Assembly (NCBI GenBank): GCA_045593905.1
Contig: JAZNXL010000009.1
Span: forward strand, 1-49,118
DNA length: 49,118 nucleotides
Direction: 5' to 3'
From: RGIG9041 sp045593905
Lineage (GTDB): Bacteria > Bacillota > Clostridia > Oscillospirales > QAKW01
The notes under the pieces are model-generated. The model saw nothing but the letters and a program-made list of their open reading frames with translations, had not been told where the DNA came from and made no database searches. This document shows, one piece after another, positions 14,373 to 22,855 of the stretch. A program made the translations under genes and the position numbers. Position 1 is the first letter of the stretch. Every line of letters begins with the position of its first letter.

Positions 14373-16206
14373 TTGCAAAAAACTGTGTATCGTACAGTTT
14401 TTTATAAACTCCGTTTTTGTTTAAAAGCTCAGCGTGTGTTCCGCTTTCGACAATACTACCCCCGTCAAGCACAATAATCTCATCAGCCGCAATAACTGTT
14501 GATAACCTGTGCGCAATAACAAGGCTTGTCCTGTTTTTGAGCAGCGGTCCTATTGCCTGCTGAATTGCCTGTTCCGAAATAGAATCAAGTGACGAGGTTG
14601 CCTCGTCTAAAATAAGCATTACAGGGTCTTTTAGCATTGCTCTTGCTATCGACACGCGTTGTTTTTCTCCGCCCGAAAGCTTAAAACCACGGTTACCGAC
14701 AACGGTATCGTAGCCGTTTGGGAGCGACATTATAAAGTCGTGTATGTTTGCCTTTTTACAGGCATCATAAATCTGCTCATCAGTTGCATCGGGCTTTGCA
14801 AAAAGCAGGTTGTTTTTAACGGTATCGTTAAATAAATAGCTCTCTTGTGTTACAACACCGATGTTTTTTCGTAACATTTCAAGGTCAAAGTCTTTAACGT
14901 CAATGCCATCAAAGGTCACTTTGCCGTTTGTTACGTCATAAAGGCGCGGTATAAGTGATGCAATAGTCGACTTGCCTGCACCCGATGCACCAACCACCGC
15001 GAGCATTTTTCCTTTATTAAGCTTAAAGTTTACGCCCTTTAAAACCTCTACCTGTTTGTTGTAGCCAAAGTGCACGTTTAAAAACTCAATCTCGCCAAAA
15101 ATTTGCTTAGGGGTTTTGGGGTGTTTTGGTGACGAAATTGAAACAGGCATATCGTAATATTCAAATACGCGTTCAAAAAGCGCCATTGAGCGCACAACGT
15201 CAACCTGAATACCAAAAAGCTGGTCGACAGGCCTATAAAGGCGTGTAAGTAGCGTTACCATAACGGTAATATCGCCAACGGTAATTGAGCTGTTAAGCTT
15301 TAGCATAACAATACCGCCCACAAGGTAAATGAGAAGCGGTCCAATGCCTGTAAAAATACTCATAACCCGCCAAAACCACATACCCGCCATACGCTCGCGG
15401 ATAGTAAGTCGAGTGTACTCAGCGTTAAGGTCTGCGTACTCTTTTAACTGCTCTTTTTCTTTAGTAAACAGTTTTGTAAGCTGCTGACCGCTTACCGACA
15501 GTGTTTCGCCGAGCATCTGATTCATTTTATCGTTTTGCTGTTGCGTTTTTGTTGCGATTGCCCAGCGCTTTTTACCAACGCTTACTGTAGGTATTGATAA
15601 AAGCGGAACCATTACAAGACCAACAAGCGCAAGCAGCCAGTTTTTTTGAAAAAGCGCAACTGCCGTTACAACAATGGTACAAACGTTAGAGAATATGCTT
15701 GTCATTGTGCCTGAAATTACGCTTTGCACACCGCTTATATCAGATGTCATACGCGTAATAATATCGCCCTGCAGGTTAGATGTAAAAAAGCTTTGAGGCA
15801 TTTTTTGAATATGCTCATACATCTCGTTTTTCATATCGTAACCAATATGCTGTGCAACCCAGGTATTTATATATGTTTCAATAACGGTAATAAGATTTGA
15901 TAAAATAAGCACTAAAAACGACAGCGCTACAAGCTTTGCCACTATTGACAAGTTTTTGCCGTAAAGACCGTCGTCAATAATTTTACCTGTAAGCATACTC
16001 GGTAACACGCCTAAAAGCGCCGATACAATAATAGATACAAACACCGCCAAAAGATGCCACTTGTACGGCGCAAGATAACCAAGTATCCGCTTTACAAGTG
16101 CCTTTGTAATTTTAGGCATATTTTGTTTTTCTTGCTCGGTAAGTGCTCTGCCTATGGCGCGTCTTCCGCCATAGGGTAACCCCGAGCCAACTCCTGCGCC
16201 ACGCAA
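14356..16206 (-). CDS. ABC exporter, fused permease and ATPase
   Basis: A 616-aa half-transporter of the MsbA/LmrA type: about six membrane helices (residues 45-330) followed by a nucleotide-binding domain with GASGAGKST (Walker A), LSGGEKQR (signature), MLILDEAT (Walker B) and the IAHRLS switch histidine. It should homodimerise and export lipids, drugs or peptides. The start is a TTG at 16206, supported by GAGGTGA 6 bp upstream that overlaps the stop of the DUF2344 gene. The first 29 residues are Gly/Arg-rich, as in many clostridial homologues. Confidence 0.92.
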   Translation of the reverse strand: MRGAGVGSGLPYGGRRAIGRALTEQEKQNMPKITKALVKRILGYLAPYKWHLLAVFVSIIVSALLGVLPSMLTGKIIDDGLYGKNLSIVAKLVALSFLVLILSNLITVIETYINTWVAQHIGYDMKNEMYEHIQKMPQSFFTSNLQGDIITRMTSDISGVQSVISGTMTSIFSNVCTIVVTAVALFQKNWLLALVGLVMVPLLSIPTVSVGKKRWAIATKTQQQNDKMNQMLGETLSVSGQQLTKLFTKEKEQLKEYADLNAEYTRLTIRERMAGMWFWRVMSIFTGIGPLLIYLVGGIVMLKLNSSITVGDITVMVTLLTRLYRPVDQLFGIQVDVVRSMALFERVFEYYDMPVSISSPKHPKTPKQIFGEIEFLNVHFGYNKQVEVLKGVNFKLNKGKMLAVVGASGAGKSTIASLIPRLYDVTNGKVTFDGIDVKDFDLEMLRKNIGVVTQESYLFNDTVKNNLLFAKPDATDEQIYDACKKANIHDFIMSLPNGYDTVVGNRGFKLSGGEKQRVSIARAMLKDPVMLILDEATSSLDSISEQAIQQAIGPLLKNRTSLVIAHRLSTVIAADEIIVLDGGSIVESGTHAELLNKNGVYKKLYDTQFFANADEQ

Positions 16207-16217
16207 AAGCTGTCACC

Positions 16218-16850
16218 TCACTTAAATTCTTTTTGGTTTAAATCTAAAAACCCGGTTCTTACAACACTGCCTTCACATTCGAGCGCCGATAAAATATAGC
16301 TCGGGTTTAACGTCTTTTCTTGCGAGCAACAAAGCACGGTATCAATTAAAAGCCCATTTTCGCACTCGGTCACCTCAAGCGTGTTAATAAACTCGGTAAT
16401 ATCAACCTCTGACTCAGAGCGTTTTGTTTTTTTAACCATCATAACAGGCTTTGAAAACATATCCAAAACCTCGGCTTTTGTTTTTTGGGTGTTTATTTTA
16501 ATTTTATATTTTGCAAAGCCGATGTCTTTTATTTTTGTTGTTGGCGTGTACACATCAACCGCCATAAGCGCGGGCGGAAAACAGCCCATAAGCGCGTCTT
16601 TGTCGAGCTCGGCATCAGGTGTTAGCCTAAAGTCCATAATCTCGCACTCGCTCGAGTAACCGAGCGAAAGCGGGGGTGTAAATACAATATGCGGGCGCGG
16701 TGTAAAGCCCTGACTCATCCAAAGCTCAAGCTTTGAGCGCCTTAGTGCTCTCGACATTGACCGCGCAAGGTCAAGGTGCGAAAACCACATAGCCGCGCCT
16801 GTCTTTTTAAATATAACGCGGACCTCTTTAAAAGGAAGATTATCTGACAT
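16218..16850 (-). CDS. DUF2344 / TIGR03936 radical SAM-linked protein
   Basis: A 210-aa protein of the family that almost always accompanies TIGR03960 radical SAM proteins. Key segments are FKKTGAAMWFSHLDLARSMSRALRR and the MSQGFTPRPHIVFTPPLSLGYSSECE block. The ATG at 16850, preceded by GGTGAG, overlaps the radical SAM stop by 11 bp; the longer frame to 16883 extends into that gene without support. The family function is unknown, perhaps RNA- or ribosome-related given its usual neighbours. Confidence 0.85.
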   Translation of the reverse strand: MSDNLPFKEVRVIFKKTGAAMWFSHLDLARSMSRALRRSKLELWMSQGFTPRPHIVFTPPLSLGYSSECEIMDFRLTPDAELDKDALMGCFPPALMAVDVYTPTTKIKDIGFAKYKIKINTQKTKAEVLDMFSKPVMMVKKTKRSESEVDITEFINTLEVTECENGLLIDTVLCCSQEKTLNPSYILSALECEGSVVRTGFLDLNQKEFK

Positions 16851-18693
16851 GGCACTCACCTCCGTCGATAAGGCAGGAAGCACCGCAACCGGTACAGCCC
16901 TCTTTGCAGTTTTTAGTAGTTACGCCGTTGTAGGCACGCTCGGCTTCTTTTTGTAAATATTTTTTAGTAACGCCAATGTTTATAAAGTCCCAAGGCAAAA
17001 TTTCTGAAAACTCGCGTTTGCGGTTTGCATAAAACTCTTTTGTAATACCGCTCTCTAAAAATGCCTTGTCCCATTTTTCGTTATCAAAATACTCGTCCCA
17101 CGCATCAAGACGCGCACCGCTCTCACACATTTTTAAAAGCACCTTACCTACTTTTCTATCACCGCGTGCAAGCACCGCCTCAATTGTTGAAACGTAGGGT
17201 GTGTGCATAGCAATGCCCGCTCTTATTGTTTTAAAGCGTTCTTTTAAGCGCGATTGCTTTTGTTCCACCTGCTCGTAGGTATCTTGCGCTTCCCATTGAA
17301 ACGGCGTAAACGGCTTTGGAACAAATATTGATGCCGACGACGAAACGCTTAAGCGACGGTTACGCTTTTTACTGTCGGTGTTATAAAAAATATCCATAAT
17401 ATGCTCGTTTAAATCTGCTATCGCGTCAATATCGTCCATTGTTTCGGTAGGAAGACCTGTCATAAAATAGAGCTTTACTGACGAGTTACCGTTTTCAAAC
17501 GCCATTTTACAGCTTTTGTCAATATCCGCCTCGGTTACGTTTTTGTTTATAACATCGCGCAGCCTTTGCGAGCCCGCCTCAGGCGCAAAGGTAAAGGTCG
17601 ACTTTTTAACGCGTGTGATTTTTTCGGCAAGCTCTTTTGGAAAGTTGTCAATGCGCAGTGACGGCATTGAAAGGTTAATCTTTTTAGGCTCGGTAAGTTT
17701 TAAAAGCTCGTCAATAAGCTTTTCTATATCGGGATAGTCACTTGACGAAAGCGAGCAAAGCGATAACTGCTCGTAGCCTGTGCAATCAAGCAATGTTTCA
17801 GCCTGGTTTATAAGTGTATCAACCGATTTTGCGCGTATAGGTCGTGTAAGCATACCCGCCTGACAAAATCTGCAGCCGCGAATACAACCGCGAAAAAGCT
17901 CAATAGTCACCCTGTCGTGAACGGTATCAATATACGGCACGATTTGGGTTTTTGGAAAATACACGCTATCAACGTCTTTTATAATCGCCTTGGTAACTGT
18001 GGCAGGCACACCGTCGCAGTTTGGCTCAAATTTTTTTATTGTGCCGTCGGTATTATATTCTACATTATAAAACATAGGCACGTAAATGCCGTCAATTTTG
18101 GTGGCGGCTTTTAAAAACTTATGCCTTGTCCAGCCCTCTTTTTTTGCGGTATCTAAAAGAGCGCAAAACTCAACAAGCTGCTCTTCGCCCTCGCCTATTG
18201 CAAACGCATCAACAAAATCGGCAAGCGGCTCGGGGTTGTAGGCACAAGGTCCGCCCGCAATTACAATGTTTAAAAGCCCCTGCCTGTCCTTTGAGAGCAA
18301 CGGAACATTACCCAGCTTTAACATATTTAAAACTGTGGTATAGCACATTTCGTACTGCAGAGTAAAGCCGATAACGTCAAACTCGCTAAGCGGAGTTTTA
18401 CTCTCGAGTGAAAATAGCGGAATATTGTTTTTAATAAGCTCTTGTTCAAAATCGGGCCAAGGCTGACAAACGCGCTCGCACCAAACGTTTTTTTGCTCGT
18501 TAAGTGCGCCGTACAAAATACGGTAGCCAAGGCAAGACATTGCAATATCGTAAATATCAGGAAAACAAAACGCAAAGCGTACGCTTATATCGTTTAAGTC
18601 TTTTACGCACTCAAAAAGCTCACCGCCTGTATACCTTGCAGGCTTTTGCACAAGTGGATAGATTGAATTTAAGGTCGACTCGTTAACTGTCAT
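16840..18693 (-). CDS. TIGR03960-type B12-binding/radical SAM protein
   Basis: A 617-aa protein with an N-terminal B12-binding-like Rossmann region (FPDIYDIAMSCLGYRILYG, then AGGPCAYNPEP and GEGE) and a radical SAM core with the iron-sulphur cysteines C270, C274 and C277 in FRGCIRGCRFC. The C-terminus is Cys-rich (CKEGCTGCGASC), possibly binding a second cluster. Its substrate is unknown. The start ATG overlaps the M50 protease stop by 4 bp. In many Clostridia this gene and DUF2344 are followed by RNase G and rplU; here ABC and MATE exporters follow instead. Confidence 0.88.
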   Translation of the reverse strand: MTVNESTLNSIYPLVQKPARYTGGELFECVKDLNDISVRFAFCFPDIYDIAMSCLGYRILYGALNEQKNVWCERVCQPWPDFEQELIKNNIPLFSLESKTPLSEFDVIGFTLQYEMCYTTVLNMLKLGNVPLLSKDRQGLLNIVIAGGPCAYNPEPLADFVDAFAIGEGEEQLVEFCALLDTAKKEGWTRHKFLKAATKIDGIYVPMFYNVEYNTDGTIKKFEPNCDGVPATVTKAIIKDVDSVYFPKTQIVPYIDTVHDRVTIELFRGCIRGCRFCQAGMLTRPIRAKSVDTLINQAETLLDCTGYEQLSLCSLSSSDYPDIEKLIDELLKLTEPKKINLSMPSLRIDNFPKELAEKITRVKKSTFTFAPEAGSQRLRDVINKNVTEADIDKSCKMAFENGNSSVKLYFMTGLPTETMDDIDAIADLNEHIMDIFYNTDSKKRNRRLSVSSSASIFVPKPFTPFQWEAQDTYEQVEQKQSRLKERFKTIRAGIAMHTPYVSTIEAVLARGDRKVGKVLLKMCESGARLDAWDEYFDNEKWDKAFLESGITKEFYANRKREFSEILPWDFINIGVTKKYLQKEAERAYNGVTTKNCKEGCTGCGASCLIDGGECHVR

Positions 18694-19259
18694 ATATTTT
18701 TTACTCCTACAAATAACGCCAATAAATAAATACTTATCATTAAAAGAGACAGATTATAACCTGTCCTGATAAATATTATAACTGATATTATTAAAAGTGG
18801 CAACAAAAATATAACAGTTACGTACCTTGTTATTTTGTTTGCGTTCTCAAGTGTAAACCTATCACACAAAAACGAATAAAGTATCCGTCCGCCGTCAAGC
18901 GGGTAAATAGGTACAATGTTAATTAAAAACAGCGCGGTGTTAGAAAAAAACGCAAACAACAAATACTCGTTTTTAAGAGCAAACGGCAAAAACACAATCG
19001 CCAAAAACAGCGATGATACGGGACCTGCCAGGCATACAAAAAATTCTTGCCTGTACGAAAGCGCCGATGCGTTTATTGAAAACCCCACCGATTTTGAAAA
19101 AAAACCAAAGCCTTTTTGATAGTACTTAATGGTAATAATGTGCCATAGCTCGTGCCACAGCGCAAAGATAACCGAAAACAGCGCCAAAAAACTGCCGTCA
19201 ATAACAATAAAAGCCGCCATGAATATTATCATAAGCGGACTTATACTATATTTTTTCAT
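18690..19259 (-). CDS. SpoIVFB-like M50 intramembrane metalloprotease
   Basis: A 189-aa site-2-protease family member with six or so hydrophobic helices. The zinc motif is HELWH (H36, E37, H40) and the third ligand aspartate lies in YPLDGGR (D122). In Bacillus, SpoIVFB cleaves pro-sigma-K during sporulation and is controlled by SpoIVFA. Here the gene lies directly behind an M23-domain membrane protein, overlapping its stop by 14 bp, which is the spoIVFA-spoIVFB arrangement. I set the start at ATG 19259 because the longer frame to 19283 runs back into the upstream gene. I cannot prove the substrate from sequence. Confidence 0.82.
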   Translation of the reverse strand: MKKYSISPLMIIFMAAFIVIDGSFLALFSVIFALWHELWHIITIKYYQKGFGFFSKSVGFSINASALSYRQEFFVCLAGPVSSLFLAIVFLPFALKNEYLLFAFFSNTALFLINIVPIYPLDGGRILYSFLCDRFTLENANKITRYVTVIFLLPLLIISVIIFIRTGYNLSLLMISIYLLALFVGVKNI

Positions 19260-19896
19260 AAAGGTATGTTGCAGGGTCAACACGCTGACCGTCTTTTATA
19301 ACCTCAAAGTGCAGATGTGTGCCCGTTGATTTACCGCTCGAGCCGATAATACCGAGTGTATCGCCTGCCAAAACGCTATCGCCCTCGCTTACCGTTATTT
19401 TTGAAAGGTGCGCGTAAAAGGTTGAAAACCCGTTATGCTCAACACTTATGCAGTTGCCAAAAATATTATTATAGCCAATATTCTTTACAACTCCGTCGGT
19501 GTAGCATAAAATATTACTGCCTTTGCCGGCGGCAAGGTCAATGCCGTGATGGGTTGATAATTTTTTGTTTGTAACAGGGTCAACCCGTGTGCCGTAGCTT
19601 GATGTAACGGTTGCGTTTTTTAAAGGGAACACCGACCGAGGCTGATTATATCCCGAAAGATAGTCAAAGCGCACCTCTTGTTCGGTGTTTAATATATCGC
19701 TTGGTGAAACGTCGGTAATATTGTTAAACACCTCGGCGGTCACAGTTTCAAGATTACCGCCCTTTAAATACCCCATAGCCTTTTTAACAAGCTCAGGGTG
19801 TGAGGTTTTTAAATAAAACACCGCTGAAAATACAAATATTGCTATTATTAATAATGTAATAATCGGCGAGCCTTTAGCCTTTTTGTTTTTGTCCAT
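19246..19896 (-). CDS. SpoIVFA-like membrane-anchored M23 peptidase-domain protein
   Basis: A 216-aa protein: short basic N-terminus, one membrane helix (about residues 10-28), a linker, then an M23/LytM domain at about 100-212 with THHGIDLA, FYAHLS and GTHLHFEV, so the zinc residues look intact. Position ahead of the SpoIVFB-like gene supports a SpoIVFA role (regulation of pro-sigma-K processing); an independent cell-wall hydrolase or SpoIIQ-like role is possible, because SpoIVFA proteins often have a degenerate site. The ATG at 19896 has GGGAGGT upstream, and that ribosome site lies inside the 3' arm of a terminator-like hairpin (19899-19933). Confidence 0.78.
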   Translation of the reverse strand: MDKNKKAKGSPIITLLIIAIFVFSAVFYLKTSHPELVKKAMGYLKGGNLETVTAEVFNNITDVSPSDILNTEQEVRFDYLSGYNQPRSVFPLKNATVTSSYGTRVDPVTNKKLSTHHGIDLAAGKGSNILCYTDGVVKNIGYNNIFGNCISVEHNGFSTFYAHLSKITVSEGDSVLAGDTLGIIGSSGKSTGTHLHFEVIKDGQRVDPATYLYEKI

Positions 19897-19898
19897 AA

Positions 19899-19933
19899 AA
19901 AACACCTCCCATAAAAACTATGGAAGGTGTTTT
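19899..19933 (-). terminator. Hairpin between tyrS and the SpoIVFA-like gene, sequestering its ribosome site
   Basis: A 14-bp stem with one mismatch and a 5-nt loop is followed on the minus strand by six U residues that run straight into the next ATG (19896). It looks like the tyrS terminator, but its 3' arm contains GGGAGGT, the only ribosome site for the SpoIVFA-like gene. There is no room for a promoter between the two. Confidence 0.8.
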
Positions 19934-19940
19934 AAAATTA

Positions 19941-21152
19941 TTACTTAATTATAATTTTATAAAAATTCTTTTTGCCTTTTTTAAGTACAGGCTCATTTGA
20001 AAGCTGCTCTTTTGTAAGCATAGCATTAGGGTCGGTAATTTTTTCGCCTTCGAGCGAAACGCCACCCTGTGTTACAAGGCGTCTTGCTTCTGATTTTGAT
20101 GGTGCGAGTTTACCAACTACCATAAGCTCTAAAATGTTAATGCTGTCGCCCATCTCAATCTCGGCTGTTGGCATATTTGAGTTATCGCTGCCGCCTGCAA
20201 AAAGCGCTTTTGCGGCAGTTTGGGCTTTATCAGCCTCTTCTTTGCCGTGAACGAGTGTTGTAAGCTCGTAAGCCAAAATCTCTTTTGCGGTATTAAGCTG
20301 TGCGCCTTCCCACGAGTCCATCTTGTCAATTTCTTCGAGCGGTAAGAAGGTGAGCATTCTTATAAATCTTAATACGTCGTTGTCGGCAACGTTTCTCCAG
20401 TATTGATAAAAATCGTAAGGGCTTGTTTTTTGAGGGTCGAGCCATACTGCACCGCTTGCGGTCTTGCCCATCTTTTTACCCTCCGAGTTCATAAGCAGGG
20501 TGATTGTCATAGCATACGCATCTTTACCAAGCTTTTTACGAATAAGCTCGGTACCGCCAAGCATATTTGACCATTGGTCGTCGCCGCCAAACTGCATATT
20601 ACAGCCGTAGTTTTTGTAAAGATGATAAAAGTCGTAGCTTTGCATTATCATATAGTTAAACTCAAGGAACGAAAGTCCCTTTTCCATACGCTGTTTGTAG
20701 CACTCGGCTCTTAGCATATTGTTAACCGAGAAGCAAGCACCAACCTCTCTTAAAACCTCAACGTAGTTAAGGTTTAAAAGCCAGTCGGCATTGTTTATCA
20801 TCATAGCCTTGCCTTCGCCAAAGTCAATAAAGCGGCTCATCTGCTTTTTAAAGCACTCGATGTTGTGCGCAATATCGTCCTCGGTAAGCATTTTACGCAT
20901 ATCGGTTCTGCCTGACGGGTCACCTACCATACCTGTACCGCCGCCAAGAAGCGCAATAGGGCGGTTGCCTGCCATTTGCAAACGCTTCATAAGGCAAAGC
21001 GCCATAAAGTGACCAACATGAAGCGAGTCGGCAGTCGGGTCAAAGCCAATATAAAAAGTAGCCTTACCGTTATTTATAAGTTCTTTTATTTCGTCCTCGT
21101 CTGTTACCTGAGCGATAAGTCCGCGTGCAACAAGCTCGTCATAAATTTTCAT
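19941..21152 (-). CDS. tyrS: Tyrosyl-tRNA synthetase
   Basis: Class I synthetase of 403 aa, normal for TyrS. ATP-binding HIGH appears as HVGH in DSLHVGHF, KMSKS as KMGKT in GKKMGKTASG, and a C-terminal S4 RNA-binding domain begins near KLAPSKSEARRLV. AGGAGAAG precedes the ATG. The 292-bp region upstream holds no T-box that I can recognise, although T-boxes are common for clostridial tyrS. Confidence 0.96.
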   Translation of the reverse strand: MKIYDELVARGLIAQVTDEDEIKELINNGKATFYIGFDPTADSLHVGHFMALCLMKRLQMAGNRPIALLGGGTGMVGDPSGRTDMRKMLTEDDIAHNIECFKKQMSRFIDFGEGKAMMINNADWLLNLNYVEVLREVGACFSVNNMLRAECYKQRMEKGLSFLEFNYMIMQSYDFYHLYKNYGCNMQFGGDDQWSNMLGGTELIRKKLGKDAYAMTITLLMNSEGKKMGKTASGAVWLDPQKTSPYDFYQYWRNVADNDVLRFIRMLTFLPLEEIDKMDSWEGAQLNTAKEILAYELTTLVHGKEEADKAQTAAKALFAGGSDNSNMPTAEIEMGDSINILELMVVGKLAPSKSEARRLVTQGGVSLEGEKITDPNAMLTKEQLSNEPVLKKGKKNFYKIIIK

Positions 21153-21444
21153 TTTTTCTTCTCCTAAAAAATTATCCTTTATATTATAATAGCACCTATT
21201 ATTATTTCATATATAAAAATGTGAACAAAATTTGTCTTTTTGTGACATATTCAAATAAAATGAATATTATTTAAGCGACATAATTTTTAAAAATAATGTT
21301 TTGGTAAAAAATGTTTTTAACATTTTGAACAGAGTTTTGAACAGGTTGTAACACCGCTTGTCTACAAGCAAAAAACGACTTTTTCGTGTGTTTTTTGAAG
21401 TAGCGCAAACGCACAGTCCGTTTAAAACTTTTTAGGTGTTTTAG
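21153..21444 (-). promoter_or_regulatory. tyrS leader and promoter region (no gene)
   Basis: No coding sequence is evident. A minus-strand -10 TATAAT lies at 21188-21183 with only a weak -35 near 21211. The conserved T-box AGGGTGG-ACCGCG core is absent. The rest is AT-rich, with short runs such as TTTTGAAC repeated near 21322-21340. Confidence 0.4.
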
Positions 21445-22458
21445 TTAACATAATGTATCTTCGATTGAGGCCGTTGCCTTTGCATTAAGTGCATTATCGC
21501 CAAGGTGGTTTTGCATAAATTCGTAGTAGCCCTGCGCACCGACCATAGCGGCGTTATCACCGCAAAGTTCAAGCGGCGGCATATAAATTTGGTATTTATT
21601 ACCTGACATTTTAACAAGTTTTTCGCGCAGCATTGAATTTGCCGACACACCGCCTGCAATTACAATTTTTTGCATATTATGCGCTTTTGCCGCCAAAAAC
21701 AGTTTTTCGCATAAAACATCGGTAATTGCGTTTGAGTAAGATGCACAAATATCGGGAATATTTATTTCTTCGCCTTTTTGTTGTTTGTTGTGAACAAGGT
21801 TTACAATTGATGTTTTAACGCCCGAAAACGAAAAGTCATAAGGGCTGTCGGCAAAGTTTACCCTTGGAAACTTAATTGCGTTTACATCGCCCTTTTGCGC
21901 CTCTTTATCCATATACACGCCGCCGGGGTAACCAAGCCCCAAAATACGAGCGCCCTTGTCAAAAGCCTCGCCTGCGGCATCGTCACGGGTGTAGCCTATT
22001 ATTTTATAATCGGTATAGTCGTTTACGAGTACTATATGCGAATGACCGCCCGATACCACCATTGCAATAAACGGCGGTTTTAAATCTTTGTGCGCTATGT
22101 AGTTTGCCGCTATGTGCGAGCGGATATGGTGAACAGGCACAAGCGGTTTTTTATTTGCATAAGCAAACGATTTTGCAAAGTTAACACCAACAAGCAGCGC
22201 GCCTATAAGCCCGGGTGCCGATGTTACCGCAACCGCATCAATGCCGTTTATACCAACACCGCTTTTTTCAATAGCTTCATTTACTACAGGCGTTATTTTT
22301 TCAATGTGACAGCGCGATGCAATCTCGGGCACAACACCGCCGTAAATTTTGTGTGTATCAATTTGTGAAAAGACAACGTTTGACAAAACCTCTCTGCCGT
22401 CTTTTACAACGGCGGCGGCAGTTTCGTCGCACGAGCTTTCTATTGCGAGTATGTTCAT
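21445..22458 (-). CDS. tsaD: tRNA N6-adenosine threonylcarbamoyltransferase
   Basis: Catalytic subunit of t6A37 tRNA modification (TsaD/Gcp/Kae1), 337 aa. The N-terminal LAIESSCDETAAAVV, the metal-binding HHIRSH (H111, H115), and GGHSH plus AGGVSANS in the ATPase fold are all intact. Its partners tsaB and tsaE are not in the window, though rimI, their usual companion, is directly upstream and overlaps by 4 bp. Last gene of the seven-gene leftward operon. Confidence 0.96.
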   Translation of the reverse strand: MNILAIESSCDETAAAVVKDGREVLSNVVFSQIDTHKIYGGVVPEIASRCHIEKITPVVNEAIEKSGVGINGIDAVAVTSAPGLIGALLVGVNFAKSFAYANKKPLVPVHHIRSHIAANYIAHKDLKPPFIAMVVSGGHSHIVLVNDYTDYKIIGYTRDDAAGEAFDKGARILGLGYPGGVYMDKEAQKGDVNAIKFPRVNFADSPYDFSFSGVKTSIVNLVHNKQQKGEEINIPDICASYSNAITDVLCEKLFLAAKAHNMQKIVIAGGVSANSMLREKLVKMSGNKYQIYMPPLELCGDNAAMVGAQGYYEFMQNHLGDNALNAKATASIEDTLC

Positions 22459-22847
22459 AGTTCTCTCCGATAAATCAGCGCGTCCTCAGTGGGCTCGCTG
22501 TAATAGTTTTTGCGTATTGAAATTTGCTCAAAGCCAAACTTTTTATAAAGTGCTATTGCGCTCTCGTTTGATTTTCGAACCTCTAAAAAAATTTGTGTAA
22601 CACCTTTTTTAGTAAGGTCGTTTAGCATAAACTGCATAAGAGCTTTCGCCCTGCCCTCGCCTCTTTTTTCGGGCAAAACCGCAATATCCAAAAGGTCAGC
22701 CGAGTCAACATTTTGCATTACGGCACAAAAACCGCCGTCAGTTTGGTAGATTGTATAGCAGTCGCTGTCAAAGTAGTCGTTTACCGCTTTACCTGCGTTA
22801 AGGGTTGCGCCAGCAATTTCGACAACGCGCTCGCGGTCGGTTTGCAT
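22455..22847 (-). CDS. rimI: RimI-like GNAT N-acetyltransferase
   Basis: A small GNAT protein (about 130 aa) related to ribosomal-protein-alanine acetyltransferase RimI: DLLDIAVLPEKRGEGRAKALM contains the acetyl-CoA loop, followed by FLEVRKSNESAIALYKKFGF. It sits between polA and tsaD, as in many Firmicutes. I set the start at ATG 22847, 8 bp after the polA stop; a GTG at 22874 inside polA is an alternative, and the ribosome site is weak either way. Confidence 0.88.
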   Translation of the reverse strand: MQTDRERVVEIAGATLNAGKAVNDYFDSDCYTIYQTDGGFCAVMQNVDSADLLDIAVLPEKRGEGRAKALMQFMLNDLTKKGVTQIFLEVRKSNESAIALYKKFGFEQISIRKNYYSEPTEDALIYRREL

Positions 22848-22855
22848 AGCGTAGG

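Noticed and set aside
21153..21444. T-box riboswitch upstream of tyrS
   Set aside because: Expected for a clostridial tyrS, but the conserved AGGGTGG-ACCGCG core and a matching anti-terminator/terminator pair are not found.
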